Shown here: positions 45,819 through 55,040 of the stretch, one piece after another | Layout: every line of letters begins with the position of its first letter | How positions within the stretch are numbered: the first letter of the stretch is position 1 | Notes under the pieces: generated by a model | Told to the model about the DNA's origin: nothing | Database searches by the model: none | The model's input: only the letters and a program-made list of their open reading frames with translations | Source: Hydrogenophaga aromaticivorans | Lineage (GTDB): Bacteria > Pseudomonadota > Gammaproteobacteria > Burkholderiales > Burkholderiaceae_C | Length of the DNA: 64,000 nt | Assembly: GCF_013387465.1 (NCBI RefSeq) | Contig: NZ_VYGV01000006.1 | Location: forward strand, 157,638-221,637 | Reading direction: 5' to 3' | Made by a program: the position numbers and the translations under genes

Positions 45819-45880
45819 TTTGATCAAAAGTGACTGCGATTCTGTCACTTTTCTGAATTACCGAGAATATTTGATCAAAT
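45819..45880. promoter_or_regulatory. Operator cluster upstream of the PuuA-like operon
   Basis: Two identical palindromes, TTTGATCAAA at 45819-45828 and 45870-45879 (the second extended to ATTTGATCAAAT), have centres 51 bases apart. Between them a 9-bp inverted repeat, AAAAGTGAC (45826-45834) with GTCACTTTT (45844-45852), has a 9-base spacer. The cluster starts 12 bases before the start codon. It is likely bound by the operon's GntR regulator, perhaps with looping. Confidence 0.75.
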
Positions 45881-45893
45881 CTGACGATGAGAC

Positions 45894-45923
45894 GAAAAAA
45901 AGCGCGACCCGGAGGTCGCGCTT
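45894..45923 (-). terminator. Rho-independent terminator after the parvulin gene
   Basis: AAGCGCGACC (45900-45909) pairs perfectly with GGTCGCGCTT (45914-45923) around CGGA. On the minus strand it is followed by T's (complement of 45894-45900), 21 bases beyond the parvulin stop. Confidence 0.9.
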
Positions 45924-45944
45924 GGGTAAGCCAGCGTCAGCTGC

Positions 45945-46724
45945 TTACTCCACCTTGGCCTTTTCCCGCAGGCTGGCCTGGAACGCTGCCACTTTCTGCT
46001 GTTTCATCTGCTGGGCGATCTGGTCCTTGATCTCTTCGAACTTGGGCAGCTGGGCCTGGCGCACATCGTCCACGCGGATGACGTGCCAGCCAAACTGGCT
46101 CTTCACCGGCGCCGGCGTCATCTGCCCTTTTTCGAGCTTGACCATGGCCTCGGAAAACTCGGCCACGTAGCTGGACGCATTGGCCCAGTCGAGGTCGCCG
46201 CCGTTGGCACCGGAGCCCGGGTCTTTCGACTGCTTCTTGGCGATGTCTTCAAATTTGGCGCCGCCCTTGATGGACGCGATGACCGCTTTGGCTTCGTCTT
46301 CCTTCTCCACCAGGATGTGGCGGGCGCGGTATTCCTTGCCACCATTGCTGGCGGCGAACTTGTCGTACTCGGCCTGGATTTCAGCGTCCGTCACCGGGTT
46401 CTTCTTTTCATAGTCCGCAAACAGCGCGCGGATCAGGATGGTCTGGCGGGCCAGTTCCATCTGGTCCTTGTATTCGGGCAGCGCGGCCACGCCGCGTTTT
46501 TGCGCTTCCTGCATGAAGATTTCGCGCAGCACGACTTCTTCTTTCAGCTGGGCGCGCACCTCGTCGGTCACCGGGCGGCCCGATGCCGCGAGCTGCTTGG
46601 CCAGCACCTCAACCCGCGCGGTCGGCACGGCTTTGCCGTTGACGATGGCCACGTTTTGCGCAGCGGCCCAGGGAGCGGCTGCAAGAAGGACGGCCGCGGT
46701 CAGGGCCGACAGGGAAAATTTCAT
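45945..46724 (-). CDS. Parvulin-type peptidyl-prolyl isomerase, exported
   Basis: 259 residues from ATG 46724 (GAGGA upstream). A Sec signal ends AAPWAAAQ at about residue 22, so it folds proteins in the periplasm. The chaperone-like N domain precedes the rotamase domain at about 130-230, which has YRARHILVEKEDEA, FEDIAKKQSKDPGSGANGG and FGWHVIRVDD. It is SurA/PrsA-like but with a single parvulin domain. A good terminator follows. Confidence 0.9.
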   Translation of the reverse strand: MKFSLSALTAAVLLAAAPWAAAQNVAIVNGKAVPTARVEVLAKQLAASGRPVTDEVRAQLKEEVVLREIFMQEAQKRGVAALPEYKDQMELARQTILIRALFADYEKKNPVTDAEIQAEYDKFAASNGGKEYRARHILVEKEDEAKAVIASIKGGAKFEDIAKKQSKDPGSGANGGDLDWANASSYVAEFSEAMVKLEKGQMTPAPVKSQFGWHVIRVDDVRQAQLPKFEEIKDQIAQQMKQQKVAAFQASLREKAKVE

Positions 46725-46789
46725 GGTGTTCCTCGGGTGAAAAAAACGGGGGCCAACGGGCAGGGGTGCCAAGCCCGTGTGCTGGCCGG

Positions 46790-47074
46790 TCAGGCCTGGA
46801 TTTCAATCGCCAGCGCGTGCAGGCCCGCGTCGGTGAATTTTTGCAGCGCATCATACACAAGCCGGTGTTGCGCCACGCGGCTTTTGCCCGCGAAGGCCGC
46901 CCCGCCGATGCGCACCCGGAAGTGCGTGCCGTGGCCCAGGCCGTTGGCGCCCGCATGGCCGGCGTGGGCCGCACTTTCATCGATCACTTGCAGCACCGCG
47001 GGCGCCAGGGCCTCGCGCAGCGCAGCTTCCAGAGCCGGGGCGGTGCTGATCACAGGGGTGGGTGTTGCGTTCAT
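46790..47074 (-). CDS. bolA: BolA family protein
   Basis: 94 residues, the usual BolA size. The KH-like fold includes [28 protein letters not shown] and ends ALAIEIQA. BolA proteins partner monothiol glutaredoxins in Fe-S handling and stress. The ATG overlaps the yciB stop (ATGA), so it is translated with the septation gene. The parvulin gene lies 66 bases downstream on the same strand. Confidence 0.9.
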   Translation of the reverse strand: MNATPTPVISTAPALEAALREALAPAVLQVIDESAAHAGHAGANGLGHGTHFRVRIGGAAFAGKSRVAQHRLVYDALQKFTDAGLHALAIEIQA

Positions 47075-47628
47075 GGTTTCTGGGCTCCGTCGCCGGGGGT
47101 GTCGCCGTCTTTCAGGTAGCGCGCGATGTAGAGACCCTGACCGACGATGAAGACGATCGGGAACACATAACCCCAGAGCTTGAAGTTGACCCAGTCTTCG
47201 GTGGAGTAGTAGGCCGCCACATAGGCGTTGATGCCCGCCATGAAGAGGAAATAGCCGATCCAGATCACGGTGAGCCGCGCCCACACCGCGGTCGGCAGCG
47301 ACAGCTGGCTGCCCAGCAATATCTGCAGGAAGTTCTTTTTCCAGATCCAGAGCGCCGCACCCAGCACGATCGCCATGCTCGCGTACAGCACGGTGGGTTT
47401 CCACTTGATGAAGCGTTCGTCGTGCAGCGCCAGGGTCAGGATGCCGAACACGATCACCAGCACCAGCGTGACCTTCTGCAGGGTCTGCAGCCGGCGGTCG
47501 ATGGCGTAGATGAGGCCCGTCTGCACCAGCGTGGCGACCATGAGCACCGCGGTGGCGGTGTAGATGTCGTGCAGCTTGTAGGCCGCCACAAAAAGGCCGA
47601 TGGGAAAGAAGTCGATGAGAAAACGCAT
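47071..47628 (-). CDS. yciB: Inner-membrane-spanning protein YciB (septation protein A)
   Basis: 185 residues with five membrane helices. The family start [25 protein letters not shown] and the [12 protein letters not shown] segment are clear. YciB proteins affect cell division and envelope integrity; the mechanism is not settled. The bolA gene overlaps its end. Its start, ATG 47628, faces the divergent TerB-like gene 135 bases away. Confidence 0.93.
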   Translation of the reverse strand: MRFLIDFFPIGLFVAAYKLHDIYTATAVLMVATLVQTGLIYAIDRRLQTLQKVTLVLVIVFGILTLALHDERFIKWKPTVLYASMAIVLGAALWIWKKNFLQILLGSQLSLPTAVWARLTVIWIGYFLFMAGINAYVAAYYSTEDWVNFKLWGYVFPIVFIVGQGLYIARYLKDGDTPGDGAQKP

Positions 47629-47763
47629 GGGCCGATTATCGGGCTTGCGCTGCGGGCGCTGCGTGGCAGGGGGTATCACAACCGGCCCGGGCCAGCGCCG
47701 GAACTTGAAACACGCAACGGGCTCTACCGGGGTCCCTTGGTCACAACCCACTCGAAACACCCC

Positions 47764-48747
47764 ATGCAAGCCAACGAACAACAGTCCATCCTCACCATCG
47801 CCCTGCTGGCCGCCTTTGCCGATGGCCACAAGGCCGACACCGAGCGCGAAGCCATCCGCAGGCTGGCCGAGACGCTGGGGCACGAGAGCGGTGGCGCCGG
47901 GCTGGCTCAGCTCTACCAGGATGTGCTGCTGAAACGCGTGTCGCTGGCCGACGCCGTGGCCGGCCTGACGGACGCCGGCCAGCGCCAGCTGGCCTATGAA
48001 ATGGCGGTGTGTGTTTGTGATGCGGACGGGCGCCAGAGTCCCGCCGAGACCACGTTCCTGACCGACCTGAAAGCCCGTCTGCAACTGGACGCGGCCGAGG
48101 CCTCGGCGTTCGAGCGCGAGGAAACGGCTGTGCTCGATGCGGCCGACCAGGCCGCACCGCTGGCCGTGCCCGTGGTCGTGGCCGCTTCTGCGGCGCGAAC
48201 TGTGCCGCAGGCTGCGCCGCTGGATGCCGCTCTCGATGCCCAGCTCGACAAGACCATCCTGAACGCCGCCATGCTGAACGGCGCGCTGGAGTTGTTGCCG
48301 CAATCCTGGGCCTCGATGGCCATCATCCCGCTGCAGGTGCGGCTGGTCTACAACATCGGCAAGGCCCACGGCGTGGAACTCGACCAGGGCCACATCCGCG
48401 AGTTCATCGCGGCCGCGGGCGTGGGCGCAACCTCGCAGTACATCGAGCAATTCGGTCGCAAGCTGCTCGGGGGCCTGCTGGGTAAGATGGCCGGGCGCAC
48501 CGTGGGCGGTCTGGGCCGCGCAGCCACCGGTGTGGCGTTTTCGTTTGCCACCACCTACGCCCTCGGCCAGGTGGCCAAACGCTACTACGCGGGTGGTCGG
48601 GTGATGAGCACGGCGCTGTTGCAGGAGACCTTCCAGAACCTGCTCACCCCGGCCAAGCAGTTGCAGGCGCAATACCTGCCGCAGATCCAGGCACAGGCCC
48701 AGTCGCTGGACATGGGCAAGGTGCTGGCGATGGTGCGAGGCGGCTGA
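47764..48747 (+). CDS. TerB/DUF533-like protein
   Basis: 327 residues. The N-terminal region (about 5-120) is a TerB-like helical domain, with two halves each resembling [18 protein letters not shown] and [18 protein letters not shown]. An alanine-rich linker follows at about 125-160. The C-terminal half contains a glycine-rich amphipathic or membrane-associated stretch ([19 protein letters not shown]). TerB domains are found in tellurite and stress proteins, but no function can be assigned here. It appears to be a single gene. Confidence 0.7.
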   Translation: MQANEQQSILTIALLAAFADGHKADTEREAIRRLAETLGHESGGAGLAQLYQDVLLKRVSLADAVAGLTDAGQRQLAYEMAVCVCDADGRQSPAETTFLTDLKARLQLDAAEASAFEREETAVLDAADQAAPLAVPVVVAASAARTVPQAAPLDAALDAQLDKTILNAAMLNGALELLPQSWASMAIIPLQVRLVYNIGKAHGVELDQGHIREFIAAAGVGATSQYIEQFGRKLLGGLLGKMAGRTVGGLGRAATGVAFSFATTYALGQVAKRYYAGGRVMSTALLQETFQNLLTPAKQLQAQYLPQIQAQAQSLDMGKVLAMVRGG

Positions 48748-48909
48748 ATTCAGCGGTGGCTTTTGTTACATGCGCGGAACCGCCGCGCTCCGGATGCCGG
48801 GTGGTTTTGGGCCAGAATCCCCAAGGGGTGTCTGTTCGTTTCCACACGGTTGCGGATCCCAACCCTTGTTATTGTTCGACTCACCCCATTTCATTTCAGG
48901 ACACACCTT

Positions 48910-49407
48910 ATGACAACCCCCATCCGCCATGCATTCAAACTGGCCGGGCTGAGCCTGGCCATCGCCGCGCTCACCGCCTGCGGCGGCAACGACGATCCGA
49001 AGCCGGGTGACACCTCGGGTGATCCGGTGGCCAAATACATCGGTTCCTGGGAGAGCGCGTGTTATGAAGACAGTGGCGCGTCGGCCCATCTGCGCGCCGA
49101 CTTCACCAAGGCCTCCGCCACGGGCTTCACCGGTGAGGTGGTGGCCTACCTCTACATCGGCACCTCGTGTTCCGGCCCCAGCGTGAAGAACGAAAAGGTG
49201 TTCACCCACATGGTCATGTCGCACGACGGCACCAAGGCCGTCGGCAGCGTGACAGCCGACAAGTTCGCCGGGACTTCCGATCAGGGCTCCGCAAAAGTGC
49301 TGCTGCATGTGAACGGCAACACCCTGCAGATCGGGGACCCCGATGCCAGCAAAGACGCGCAGGGTTACCCCAACGCGTTCTACGACAAGTCGATGACGCG
49401 CATCTGA
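48910..49407 (+). CDS. Putative lipoprotein of unknown function
   Basis: 165 residues. A lipoprotein signal ends with the lipobox LTAC followed by GGNDD, so the mature protein should be lipid-anchored with an acidic residue region after the Cys. The rest is a small beta-rich domain with two Cys (ESACYED, GTSCSGP) that could form a disulfide. No family is recognised. A good terminator follows. A long 5' untranslated region of up to 162 bases precedes it. Confidence 0.65.
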   Translation: MTTPIRHAFKLAGLSLAIAALTACGGNDDPKPGDTSGDPVAKYIGSWESACYEDSGASAHLRADFTKASATGFTGEVVAYLYIGTSCSGPSVKNEKVFTHMVMSHDGTKAVGSVTADKFAGTSDQGSAKVLLHVNGNTLQIGDPDASKDAQGYPNAFYDKSMTRI

Positions 49408-49432
49408 TCGACGCAAGACCGATGAAGGTCTG

Positions 49433-49470
49433 AGCCCGGTGGCCCCAACAGGGAGGGCGCCGGGCTTTTC
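49433..49470 (+). terminator. Terminator after the lipoprotein gene
   Basis: AGCCCGG (49433-49439) pairs with CCGGGCT (49460-49466), with further pairing of GGCCCC and GGGAGGGC inside, followed by TTTTC. It starts 26 bases beyond the stop. Confidence 0.8.
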
Positions 49471-49490
49471 TCTGGGGAGGGAAAAACACC

Positions 49491-49913
49491 ATGCCAACCA
49501 CCGCGGCCATGCTGACGCCAGCTTTTGTGCTGGCCTTCTGGACCTTTCTGGTCCTCATCCGCGTGGCGGTGGTGCGCATCGGCGCAGCTCAGTGTGGCGA
49601 AATCGTGCCGGATGACTTCTGCCATGGCGAGTCGGAACGGGTGCCGCGCCACGTCAGCATCCCCAACCGCAACTACATGAACCTCCTGGAACTGCCGGTG
49701 CTGTTCTACGTGGTGAGCTTGATGGTTGTGGTGACCCGCATCGCCAGTCCGGCCATGCTCGGGCTGGCCTGGGCCTATGTGGTGCTGCGCCTGGTGCACA
49801 GTCTGGTCCACCTGACCTACAACAATGTGCTGCACCGGCTGGCGGTGTTCGCCGCCAGCAACGTGGTGTTGCTGGTGCTCTGGCTGCTGGCGGCTCTGGC
49901 GCTGCTGGGCTGA
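49491..49913 (+). CDS. MAPEG-family membrane protein
   Basis: 140 residues with four membrane helices. MAPEG proteins include glutathione transferases and related enzymes. The conserved RVPRHVSIPNRNYMNLLELPVLFYV and YVVLRLVHSLVHLTYNNVLHR segments carry the family's Arg/His residues. The substrate is unknown. It is the last plus-strand gene before the convergent cysK, nine bases away. Confidence 0.85.
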   Translation: MPTTAAMLTPAFVLAFWTFLVLIRVAVVRIGAAQCGEIVPDDFCHGESERVPRHVSIPNRNYMNLLELPVLFYVVSLMVVVTRIASPAMLGLAWAYVVLRLVHSLVHLTYNNVLHRLAVFAASNVVLLVLWLLAALALLG

Positions 49914-49922
49914 CGACCGGCG

Positions 49923-50843
49923 TCAGGCGGGCAAGAAGCCGTCCACCGACAGGTAGCGCTCGCCGGTGTCGTAGTTGAAGCCCAGCACCACGGCGTTGGC
50001 CGGCAGTTCGGGCAGTTTCTGCGCGATGGCGGCCAGCGTCGCGCCCGACGAAATGCCGACCAGCATGCCTTCTTCGCGCGCGCAGCGGCGCGCCATCTCG
50101 CGGGCCGGTTCGGCGTCCACCTGGATCACGCCGTCGAGCAGGGCGGTGTCGAGGTTGTTGGGGATGAAGCCCGCACCGATGCCCTGGATCGGGTGGGGCG
50201 CCGGGCTGCCGCCCGAGATGACCGGAGAGGCCACCGGCTCCACCGCATACACCTTGAGCTGGGGCCATTTCGCCTTCAGCACCTTTGCGCAACCGGTGAT
50301 GTGTCCCCCGGTGCCCACGCCGGTGATCAGCACATCGACACCGTCGGGGAAATCGGCGGCGATTTCGGCGGCGGTGGTCTTGGCGTGGATCGCGACGTTG
50401 GCCGGGTTGTTGAACTGCTGCGGCATCCAGGCACCGGGCGTGCTGGCGACGATCTCTTCGGCCTGGGCGATGGCGCCTTTCATGCCTTTTTCACGCGGGG
50501 TCAGGTCGAAGCTCGCGCCGTAGGCCAGCATCAGGCGGCGGCGCTCGACGGACATGCTTTCGGGCATGACCAGCACCAGCTTGTAACCCTTGACGGCCGC
50601 CACCATGGCCAGTCCGATGCCGGTGTTGCCCGAGGTGGGCTCGACGATGGTGCCGCCGGGCTGCAGGGCACCCGACTGTTCGGCGTCTTCCACCATCGCC
50701 AGCGCAATGCGGTCCTTGATCGAGCCGCCAGGGTTGCCGCGTTCGGACTTGATCCACACCTGCTGCGAGGCGCCGGCAAACAGCCGCTGGATGCGCACGT
50801 GGGGGGTGTTGCCAATGGTGTCGAGGATGTTCTGGGCCTTCAT
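49923..50843 (-). CDS. cysK: Cysteine synthase A (O-acetylserine sulfhydrylase)
   Basis: 306 residues. It makes cysteine from O-acetylserine and sulfide with PLP. The PLP Lys43 is in NPGGSIKDR, the substrate loop is [11 protein letters not shown], the phosphate-binding loop is [10 protein letters not shown], and [14 protein letters not shown] and GISSGA are typical of CysK rather than CysM. It is soluble and cytoplasmic. It converges on the MAPEG gene with almost no gap. Confidence 0.93.
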   Translation of the reverse strand: MKAQNILDTIGNTPHVRIQRLFAGASQQVWIKSERGNPGGSIKDRIALAMVEDAEQSGALQPGGTIVEPTSGNTGIGLAMVAAVKGYKLVLVMPESMSVERRRLMLAYGASFDLTPREKGMKGAIAQAEEIVASTPGAWMPQQFNNPANVAIHAKTTAAEIAADFPDGVDVLITGVGTGGHITGCAKVLKAKWPQLKVYAVEPVASPVISGGSPAPHPIQGIGAGFIPNNLDTALLDGVIQVDAEPAREMARRCAREEGMLVGISSGATLAAIAQKLPELPANAVVLGFNYDTGERYLSVDGFLPA

Positions 50844-50930
50844 GCGGTGCTCCTGGGGTGTGTCGAAGGGCGCCAGTATCCCCTGTCTGCAAACACCTTG
50901 CAGGCCGCGACCCGGCCAAGTCCGAGCACC

Positions 50931-52067
50931 TCACATGGCCGTTTCAAGCATCTGGCGGTATTCCTCCGGACTGGCGATGCGCGGGTTGGTCTTGTGGCAG
51001 TGGTCGGCCAGTGCGCCTTCGATGACCTTGTCGAACAGATCGGGCGTCACGCCCATCGCGGCCAGGCCGCTGGGCAGACCCAGGCGGGCGTTCATGTCCT
51101 TGATCGCTTCGCCGATGTCGCTGCCGCTGGCCAGACCCATGGCGTGGGCCATGCGATCCAGCCGCCGGTCTTTCTTCATCGACTCGGCTTCGGCGTTGAA
51201 TGCAATCACCGCGGGCAGGAACATGGCGTTGAGCGTGCCGTGGTGCAGGCGCGGGTTCACGCCGCCCAGGCTGTGGCTGAGCGAATGCACACAGCCCAGG
51301 CCTTTCTGGAACGCCATCGCGCCCTGCATGCTGGCGCTCATCATGTTCAGCCGCGCCTCGCGGTCACTGCCGTCTTTGGTGGCGCGCTCGATGTGTGCCC
51401 AGCCGCGCATCAGGCCATCCAGGCCGATGCCATCGGCCGGCGGGTTGAAGGCCGGCGCCATGAAGGTTTCCATGCAGTGGGCGATGGCGTCCATGCCGGT
51501 GGCGGCGGTCAGCAGGGGCGGCAGGCCGAGCGTGAGCTCGGGGTCGAGCAGGGCGGTCTTGGGCACCAGATGCCAGCTGTGAAAGCCGAGCTTGCGGCCG
51601 TCGTCCACGATCACGATGGCGCCGCGTGCCACCTCGCTGCCGGTGCCCGCGGTGGTGGGCACGGCGATCAACGGCGGCACGCGGTCGGTGATCTTGGGCG
51701 AGCCGCCTTCGATGGTGGCGTAGGTCTTGAGCGGGCCCTCGTGAACCGCGGCGATGGCCACGCCCTTGGCGCAGTCGATGGAGCTGCCGCCACCGAGCGC
51801 GATCAGGCCGTCGCAGCCTTCGGCCTGGTACACCGCCACGGCCGCGCGCACCGCCGCTTCGTTCGGGTTCGACGGCGTCTGGTCAAACACGGCAGGCTTC
51901 TGGCCGGGCAGGGCGGCGAGCGCCTTGTCCAGCAGCCCAGCGGCCTTCACACCCGCGTCGGACACGATCAGCGGGCGGCGGATGCCCACGCGTTCGCATT
52001 CGGCCTGCAGCTGCGCGAGCGCGCCGAAGTCGATCAGGATGTTGGTCACGTAGAGGATCTGGGCCAT
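50931..52067 (-). CDS. Iron-containing alcohol dehydrogenase
   Basis: 378 residues from ATG 52067. The NAD-binding loop is ALGGGSSIDCAKG, and the nucleotide-region segment VPTTAGTGSEV is typical of the family. Metal ligands lie in GMDAIAHCMETF and GCVHSLSHSLGG, with HHGTLNA following. Substrate could be a primary alcohol, diol or lactaldehyde; it cannot be told from sequence. A copy of the dispersed repeat (C) lies 14 bases before the start codon in antisense orientation. Confidence 0.9.
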   Translation of the reverse strand: MAQILYVTNILIDFGALAQLQAECERVGIRRPLIVSDAGVKAAGLLDKALAALPGQKPAVFDQTPSNPNEAAVRAAVAVYQAEGCDGLIALGGGSSIDCAKGVAIAAVHEGPLKTYATIEGGSPKITDRVPPLIAVPTTAGTGSEVARGAIVIVDDGRKLGFHSWHLVPKTALLDPELTLGLPPLLTAATGMDAIAHCMETFMAPAFNPPADGIGLDGLMRGWAHIERATKDGSDREARLNMMSASMQGAMAFQKGLGCVHSLSHSLGGVNPRLHHGTLNAMFLPAVIAFNAEAESMKKDRRLDRMAHAMGLASGSDIGEAIKDMNARLGLPSGLAAMGVTPDLFDKVIEGALADHCHKTNPRIASPEEYRQMLETAM

Positions 52068-52080
52068 AAGGTTCCGCTTT

Positions 52081-52148
52081 CCCCCTGCGCCGCTTCGCGT
52101 CATCCCCCAAAGGGGGACCACACCAGTGGCCCGGCAAAGCCGGTTCCA
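52081..52148 (-). repeat. Dispersed intergenic repeat, copy C
   Basis: Read on the minus strand it has the GGAACCGGCTTTGCCGGGCC, CCCCC/GGGGG hairpin and GCGAAGCGGCGCAGGGGG parts of the family. Unlike A, B and D it lies between two divergent genes, in the leader of the alcohol dehydrogenase. Confidence 0.7.
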
Positions 52149-52308
52149 CGGTACGCGCTGGGTGGCGACGGGTTGTTCGAGGGCGAGGGTGTTGCCCAGC
52201 GCAGCACTGCGGCGAATATACGGCCGCGCTCTCTGGAGGCCAATGCCACCGGGGTGACCGCCGGTCGCACAAAAGACAGCCACAATCCGGCGCATACTTT
52301 TTCCACCC

Positions 52309-53292
52309 ATGTCGCACCACCCCAACCCCCGATCCCTGCTCACGACCACCATGCGCGGCGTGCTCGACCGCATCGCCCGCGCCGGCCACCCGCCCATGCA
52401 CGCGCTTTCACCCGCGCAGGCCAAGCAGGCCTACGAGGCGGGCGCCGGAGTGCTCGATATCCCCTCGCACAAACAGGTGCGCGTGGACGATCTGAAGATC
52501 CCGGCGCGTGACGGCTTTGAGCTGCCTGCCCGGCTGTTCGCCCCCGCATCGGAGCACCCGCTGCCGGTGCTGCTGTACTTTCACGGCGGCGGCTTCACCG
52601 TCGGCAGCGTGGCCACGCACGAACCGCTGTGCCGCCACCTGGCCCACCTCGCGCATTGCGCGGTGGTCTCGGTGGACTACCGGCTCGCACCGGAGTGGCA
52701 GTTTCCCACCGCCGTGCACGACGCCTGGGACAGCCTGGCCTGGTTGCGAGAGAACGCTGCGACGCTGCGCCTGGACGGCAGCCGGATCGCGGTGGGCGGC
52801 GACAGCGCGGGCGGCACCCTCGCCGCCGTCACGGCCATCAGCGCCCGCGACGCCCGCTGGCCGCTGGCTTTGCAACTGCTGTTCTACCCCGGCGCCGCCG
52901 GCCACCAGAACACCCCCAGCCACAAGACCTTCGCCAAAGGCTTCTTGCTCGAAGAGGCCCACATCACCTACTTCTTCAACCACTACCTGCGCTCGCCGCA
53001 AGACCGCGACGACTGGCGCTTCGCCCCGCTGGACGGCGTGGACGAAGCGGGCGAGGTGCGCGACCTCGAAGGCGTGGCGCCGGTCTGGATCGGTCTGGCC
53101 GAATGCGACCCACTCACCGACGAAGGCGTGCAATACGCCGACCGCCTGCGCATGGCGGGTGTGCCGGTCGACCTGGAGATCTACGCCGGTGTGGTGCACG
53201 GCTTCATCCAGTTTGGCCGCGCCATCCCGCAGGCCCTGACCGCGCACAACGACGCTGCCCGCGCTTTGCGCCATGCTTTTGGAGACCACTGA
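52309..53292 (+). CDS. Alpha/beta hydrolase of the HSL (hormone-sensitive lipase) family
   Basis: 327 residues. The oxyanion motif HGGG (YFHGGGFTVGS), nucleophile VGGDSAGGTLA, and Asp (AECDPLTDEG) and His (VVHGFIQFG) of the triad are all present. It is an esterase or lipase of short acyl esters, cytoplasmic. The thioesterase-GNAT gene starts one base after its stop, so the two are probably one operon acting on acyl compounds. Confidence 0.88.
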   Translation: MSHHPNPRSLLTTTMRGVLDRIARAGHPPMHALSPAQAKQAYEAGAGVLDIPSHKQVRVDDLKIPARDGFELPARLFAPASEHPLPVLLYFHGGGFTVGSVATHEPLCRHLAHLAHCAVVSVDYRLAPEWQFPTAVHDAWDSLAWLRENAATLRLDGSRIAVGGDSAGGTLAAVTAISARDARWPLALQLLFYPGAAGHQNTPSHKTFAKGFLLEEAHITYFFNHYLRSPQDRDDWRFAPLDGVDEAGEVRDLEGVAPVWIGLAECDPLTDEGVQYADRLRMAGVPVDLEIYAGVVHGFIQFGRAIPQALTAHNDAARALRHAFGDH

Positions 53293-53293
53293 G

Positions 53294-54163
53294 ATGCCCA
53301 CGATGAAACGCGCCGACTTCCGCTTCTTCCACCGCCTGCGCGTGCGCTGGGCCGAGGTGGACATGCAGAAGATCGTGTTCAACGCGCACTACCTGATGTA
53401 TTTCGACACCGCCATCGCCGACTACTGGCGTGCGCTGGCGCTGCCGTATGAAGAGTCGATGCAGCAGCTTGACGGTGATCTCTACGTCGTCAAAGCCACG
53501 GTGGAGTTCCACGCTTCGGCGCGGGTGGACGACCAGATCGAGGTGGCCATGCAGTGCAGCCGCATCGGCACCTCGTCCATGACCTTCACCGGCGCGATCT
53601 TCCGCGGCGAGGAACACCTGATCTCGGGCGAACTGGTCTACGTGTTCGCCGACCCGGCCACGCAAACGTCACGCCCGGTGCCCCAGGCCTTGCGCGACAC
53701 CGTGCTCGGCTACGAGGCGGGTGAGGCCATGGTGACGATCCAGGTCGGTCACTGGAGCGAGCTCGGCGACGATGCCCGGCGCATCCGCACCGCGGTGTTT
53801 GTGGAAGAGCAGCGCATTCCCAAAGATCTGGAGAGCGACGCAGCCGACCTGACGGCGGTGCACGCCGTGGCCTACAACCGCCTGGGCCGGCCGGTGGCGA
53901 CCGGGCGCTTCGTGCCGCACGAGCCGGGGGTGGTGAAGGTCGGGCGCCTGGCGGTGCACCGCGTGCTGCGCGGCGGTCACCTGGGGCGCCAGGTGTTGCA
54001 GGCGCTGTCGGACGCTGCCCGCGACGCCGGGGAACGCGAAGTGATGCTGCATGCGCAGCGCAGCGCCGTGGGCTTTTACGAGCGCCTGGGTTATCTGGCC
54101 CGGGGGGCGTCGTTCGAAGAAGCGGGCATTGAACATCTGGAGATGTTCAAGCCGCTGACCTGA
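53294..54163 (+). CDS. Acyl-CoA thioesterase (4HBT/YbgC-like) fused to a GNAT acyltransferase
   Basis: 289 residues from ATG 53294 with GGAG upstream. Residues 1-140 are a hot-dog thioesterase of the YbgC/FadM type (RWAEVDMQKIVFNAHYLMYF, with catalytic-type Asp23). Residues 145-289 are a GNAT N-acyltransferase (IRTAVFVEEQRIPKDLESD, RLAVHRVLRGGHLGRQVL with the CoA-binding loop, VGFYERLGY). Each domain is complete, so one polypeptide could both cleave and use acyl-CoA. The substrate is unknown. Confidence 0.85.
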   Translation: MPTMKRADFRFFHRLRVRWAEVDMQKIVFNAHYLMYFDTAIADYWRALALPYEESMQQLDGDLYVVKATVEFHASARVDDQIEVAMQCSRIGTSSMTFTGAIFRGEEHLISGELVYVFADPATQTSRPVPQALRDTVLGYEAGEAMVTIQVGHWSELGDDARRIRTAVFVEEQRIPKDLESDAADLTAVHAVAYNRLGRPVATGRFVPHEPGVVKVGRLAVHRVLRGGHLGRQVLQALSDAARDAGEREVMLHAQRSAVGFYERLGYLARGASFEEAGIEHLEMFKPLT

Positions 54164-54164
54164 A

Positions 54165-55019
54165 TCACCAGAACAGGGTTTCGCTGCGCCGGTTGTGCGG
54201 GTTCCAGGCATGCCCTTGACCGGCTGCGGGTGCATGGGTCCATTCGTCCACGGCCACCCGCCAGGCCGCCGGCGCCGCACGGGTTTCTGAGGTCTGGACG
54301 CTCAGGACCAGACTGCTGCGGGTGCCGTAGCCGCGCTCGGGCAGGCTGACAAAGGGGCTGGACAGGCCGTGTTCCAGCTCCAAGGGCACACCGGTATCCG
54401 GCAGTTCGTGTGTGGGCACTCGCCGGATATCGGCCAGCGCCACAGTCAGGCTGGCCATTGGCAAGGGCGCAGAAGCGGGCTGTGCCAGGCAATCACCGAG
54501 CGCCTGCTTCAGCCGTTCGCTCTTGGGCCAGGGGGTGTCGAGCGCTGCGTTGGACAAGCCGTAGACACCCGCCTGCAAGCGCCGGCTGTGCAAACCGGTG
54601 GGATGTTCGTCGTGCGGATGCTCGGGGTCGCGGTTGCCGGCCCAGGCCCAGAATTTGTTGTGGAAATCACCCACCACCAGGTTGAAGCCACCGTACGCGG
54701 CCGGATCGAGGTCATCCAGCAGCGCTTCCCAGCTCAGCCCGCCGTTCAGCCAGCGGGTGGCCAGTTCGCCCCGGCTGCGCTGGCCCGGCCCGGCCTGGAC
54801 GCTGCGCACATTGGTGAGCATGGCCACGCGGCCGGTTTCGCTGACCCCCAGCCAGGTGCCGCCGTCCCGCAGGTCGCGCCCGGCCACCACACCGGTGCCG
54901 TCGGGCAGGGTCCAGCGGTGCAGAGGAGCCGTCGGCCGGTCCAGGAATTCGTCGCGGTTGGCCGCGATCAGCAACGGACAGACCGGGCTGGCATCGATGG
55001 CAAAGGCGATCAGGCACAT
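54165..55019 (-). CDS. NRDE (TANGO2-like) family protein
   Basis: 284 residues. The family hallmark MCLIAFAIDASPVCPLLIAANRDEFLDRP is present at the N terminus, including Cys2 as expected for an N-terminal nucleophile-like protein, and WLGVSETGRVAMLTNVRS follows. The family has no firm biochemical function; eukaryotic TANGO2 has been linked to haem and lipid handling. It lies just upstream of its neighbour on the plus strand, with a one-base gap to the GNAT gene. Confidence 0.85.
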   Translation of the reverse strand: MCLIAFAIDASPVCPLLIAANRDEFLDRPTAPLHRWTLPDGTGVVAGRDLRDGGTWLGVSETGRVAMLTNVRSVQAGPGQRSRGELATRWLNGGLSWEALLDDLDPAAYGGFNLVVGDFHNKFWAWAGNRDPEHPHDEHPTGLHSRRLQAGVYGLSNAALDTPWPKSERLKQALGDCLAQPASAPLPMASLTVALADIRRVPTHELPDTGVPLELEHGLSSPFVSLPERGYGTRSSLVLSVQTSETRAAPAAWRVAVDEWTHAPAAGQGHAWNPHNRRSETLFW

Positions 55020-55040
55020 GGCGGGACCCGCCCGAGGCGG

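Noticed and set aside
49923-50843. Cysteine synthase B (cysM)
   Set aside because: [14 protein letters not shown] and GISSGA are CysK-type segments, and length fits CysK.
50193-52511. 772-codon plus-strand frame
   Set aside because: Antisense of cysK and the iron-containing alcohol dehydrogenase; runs through the repeat in the gap between genes.
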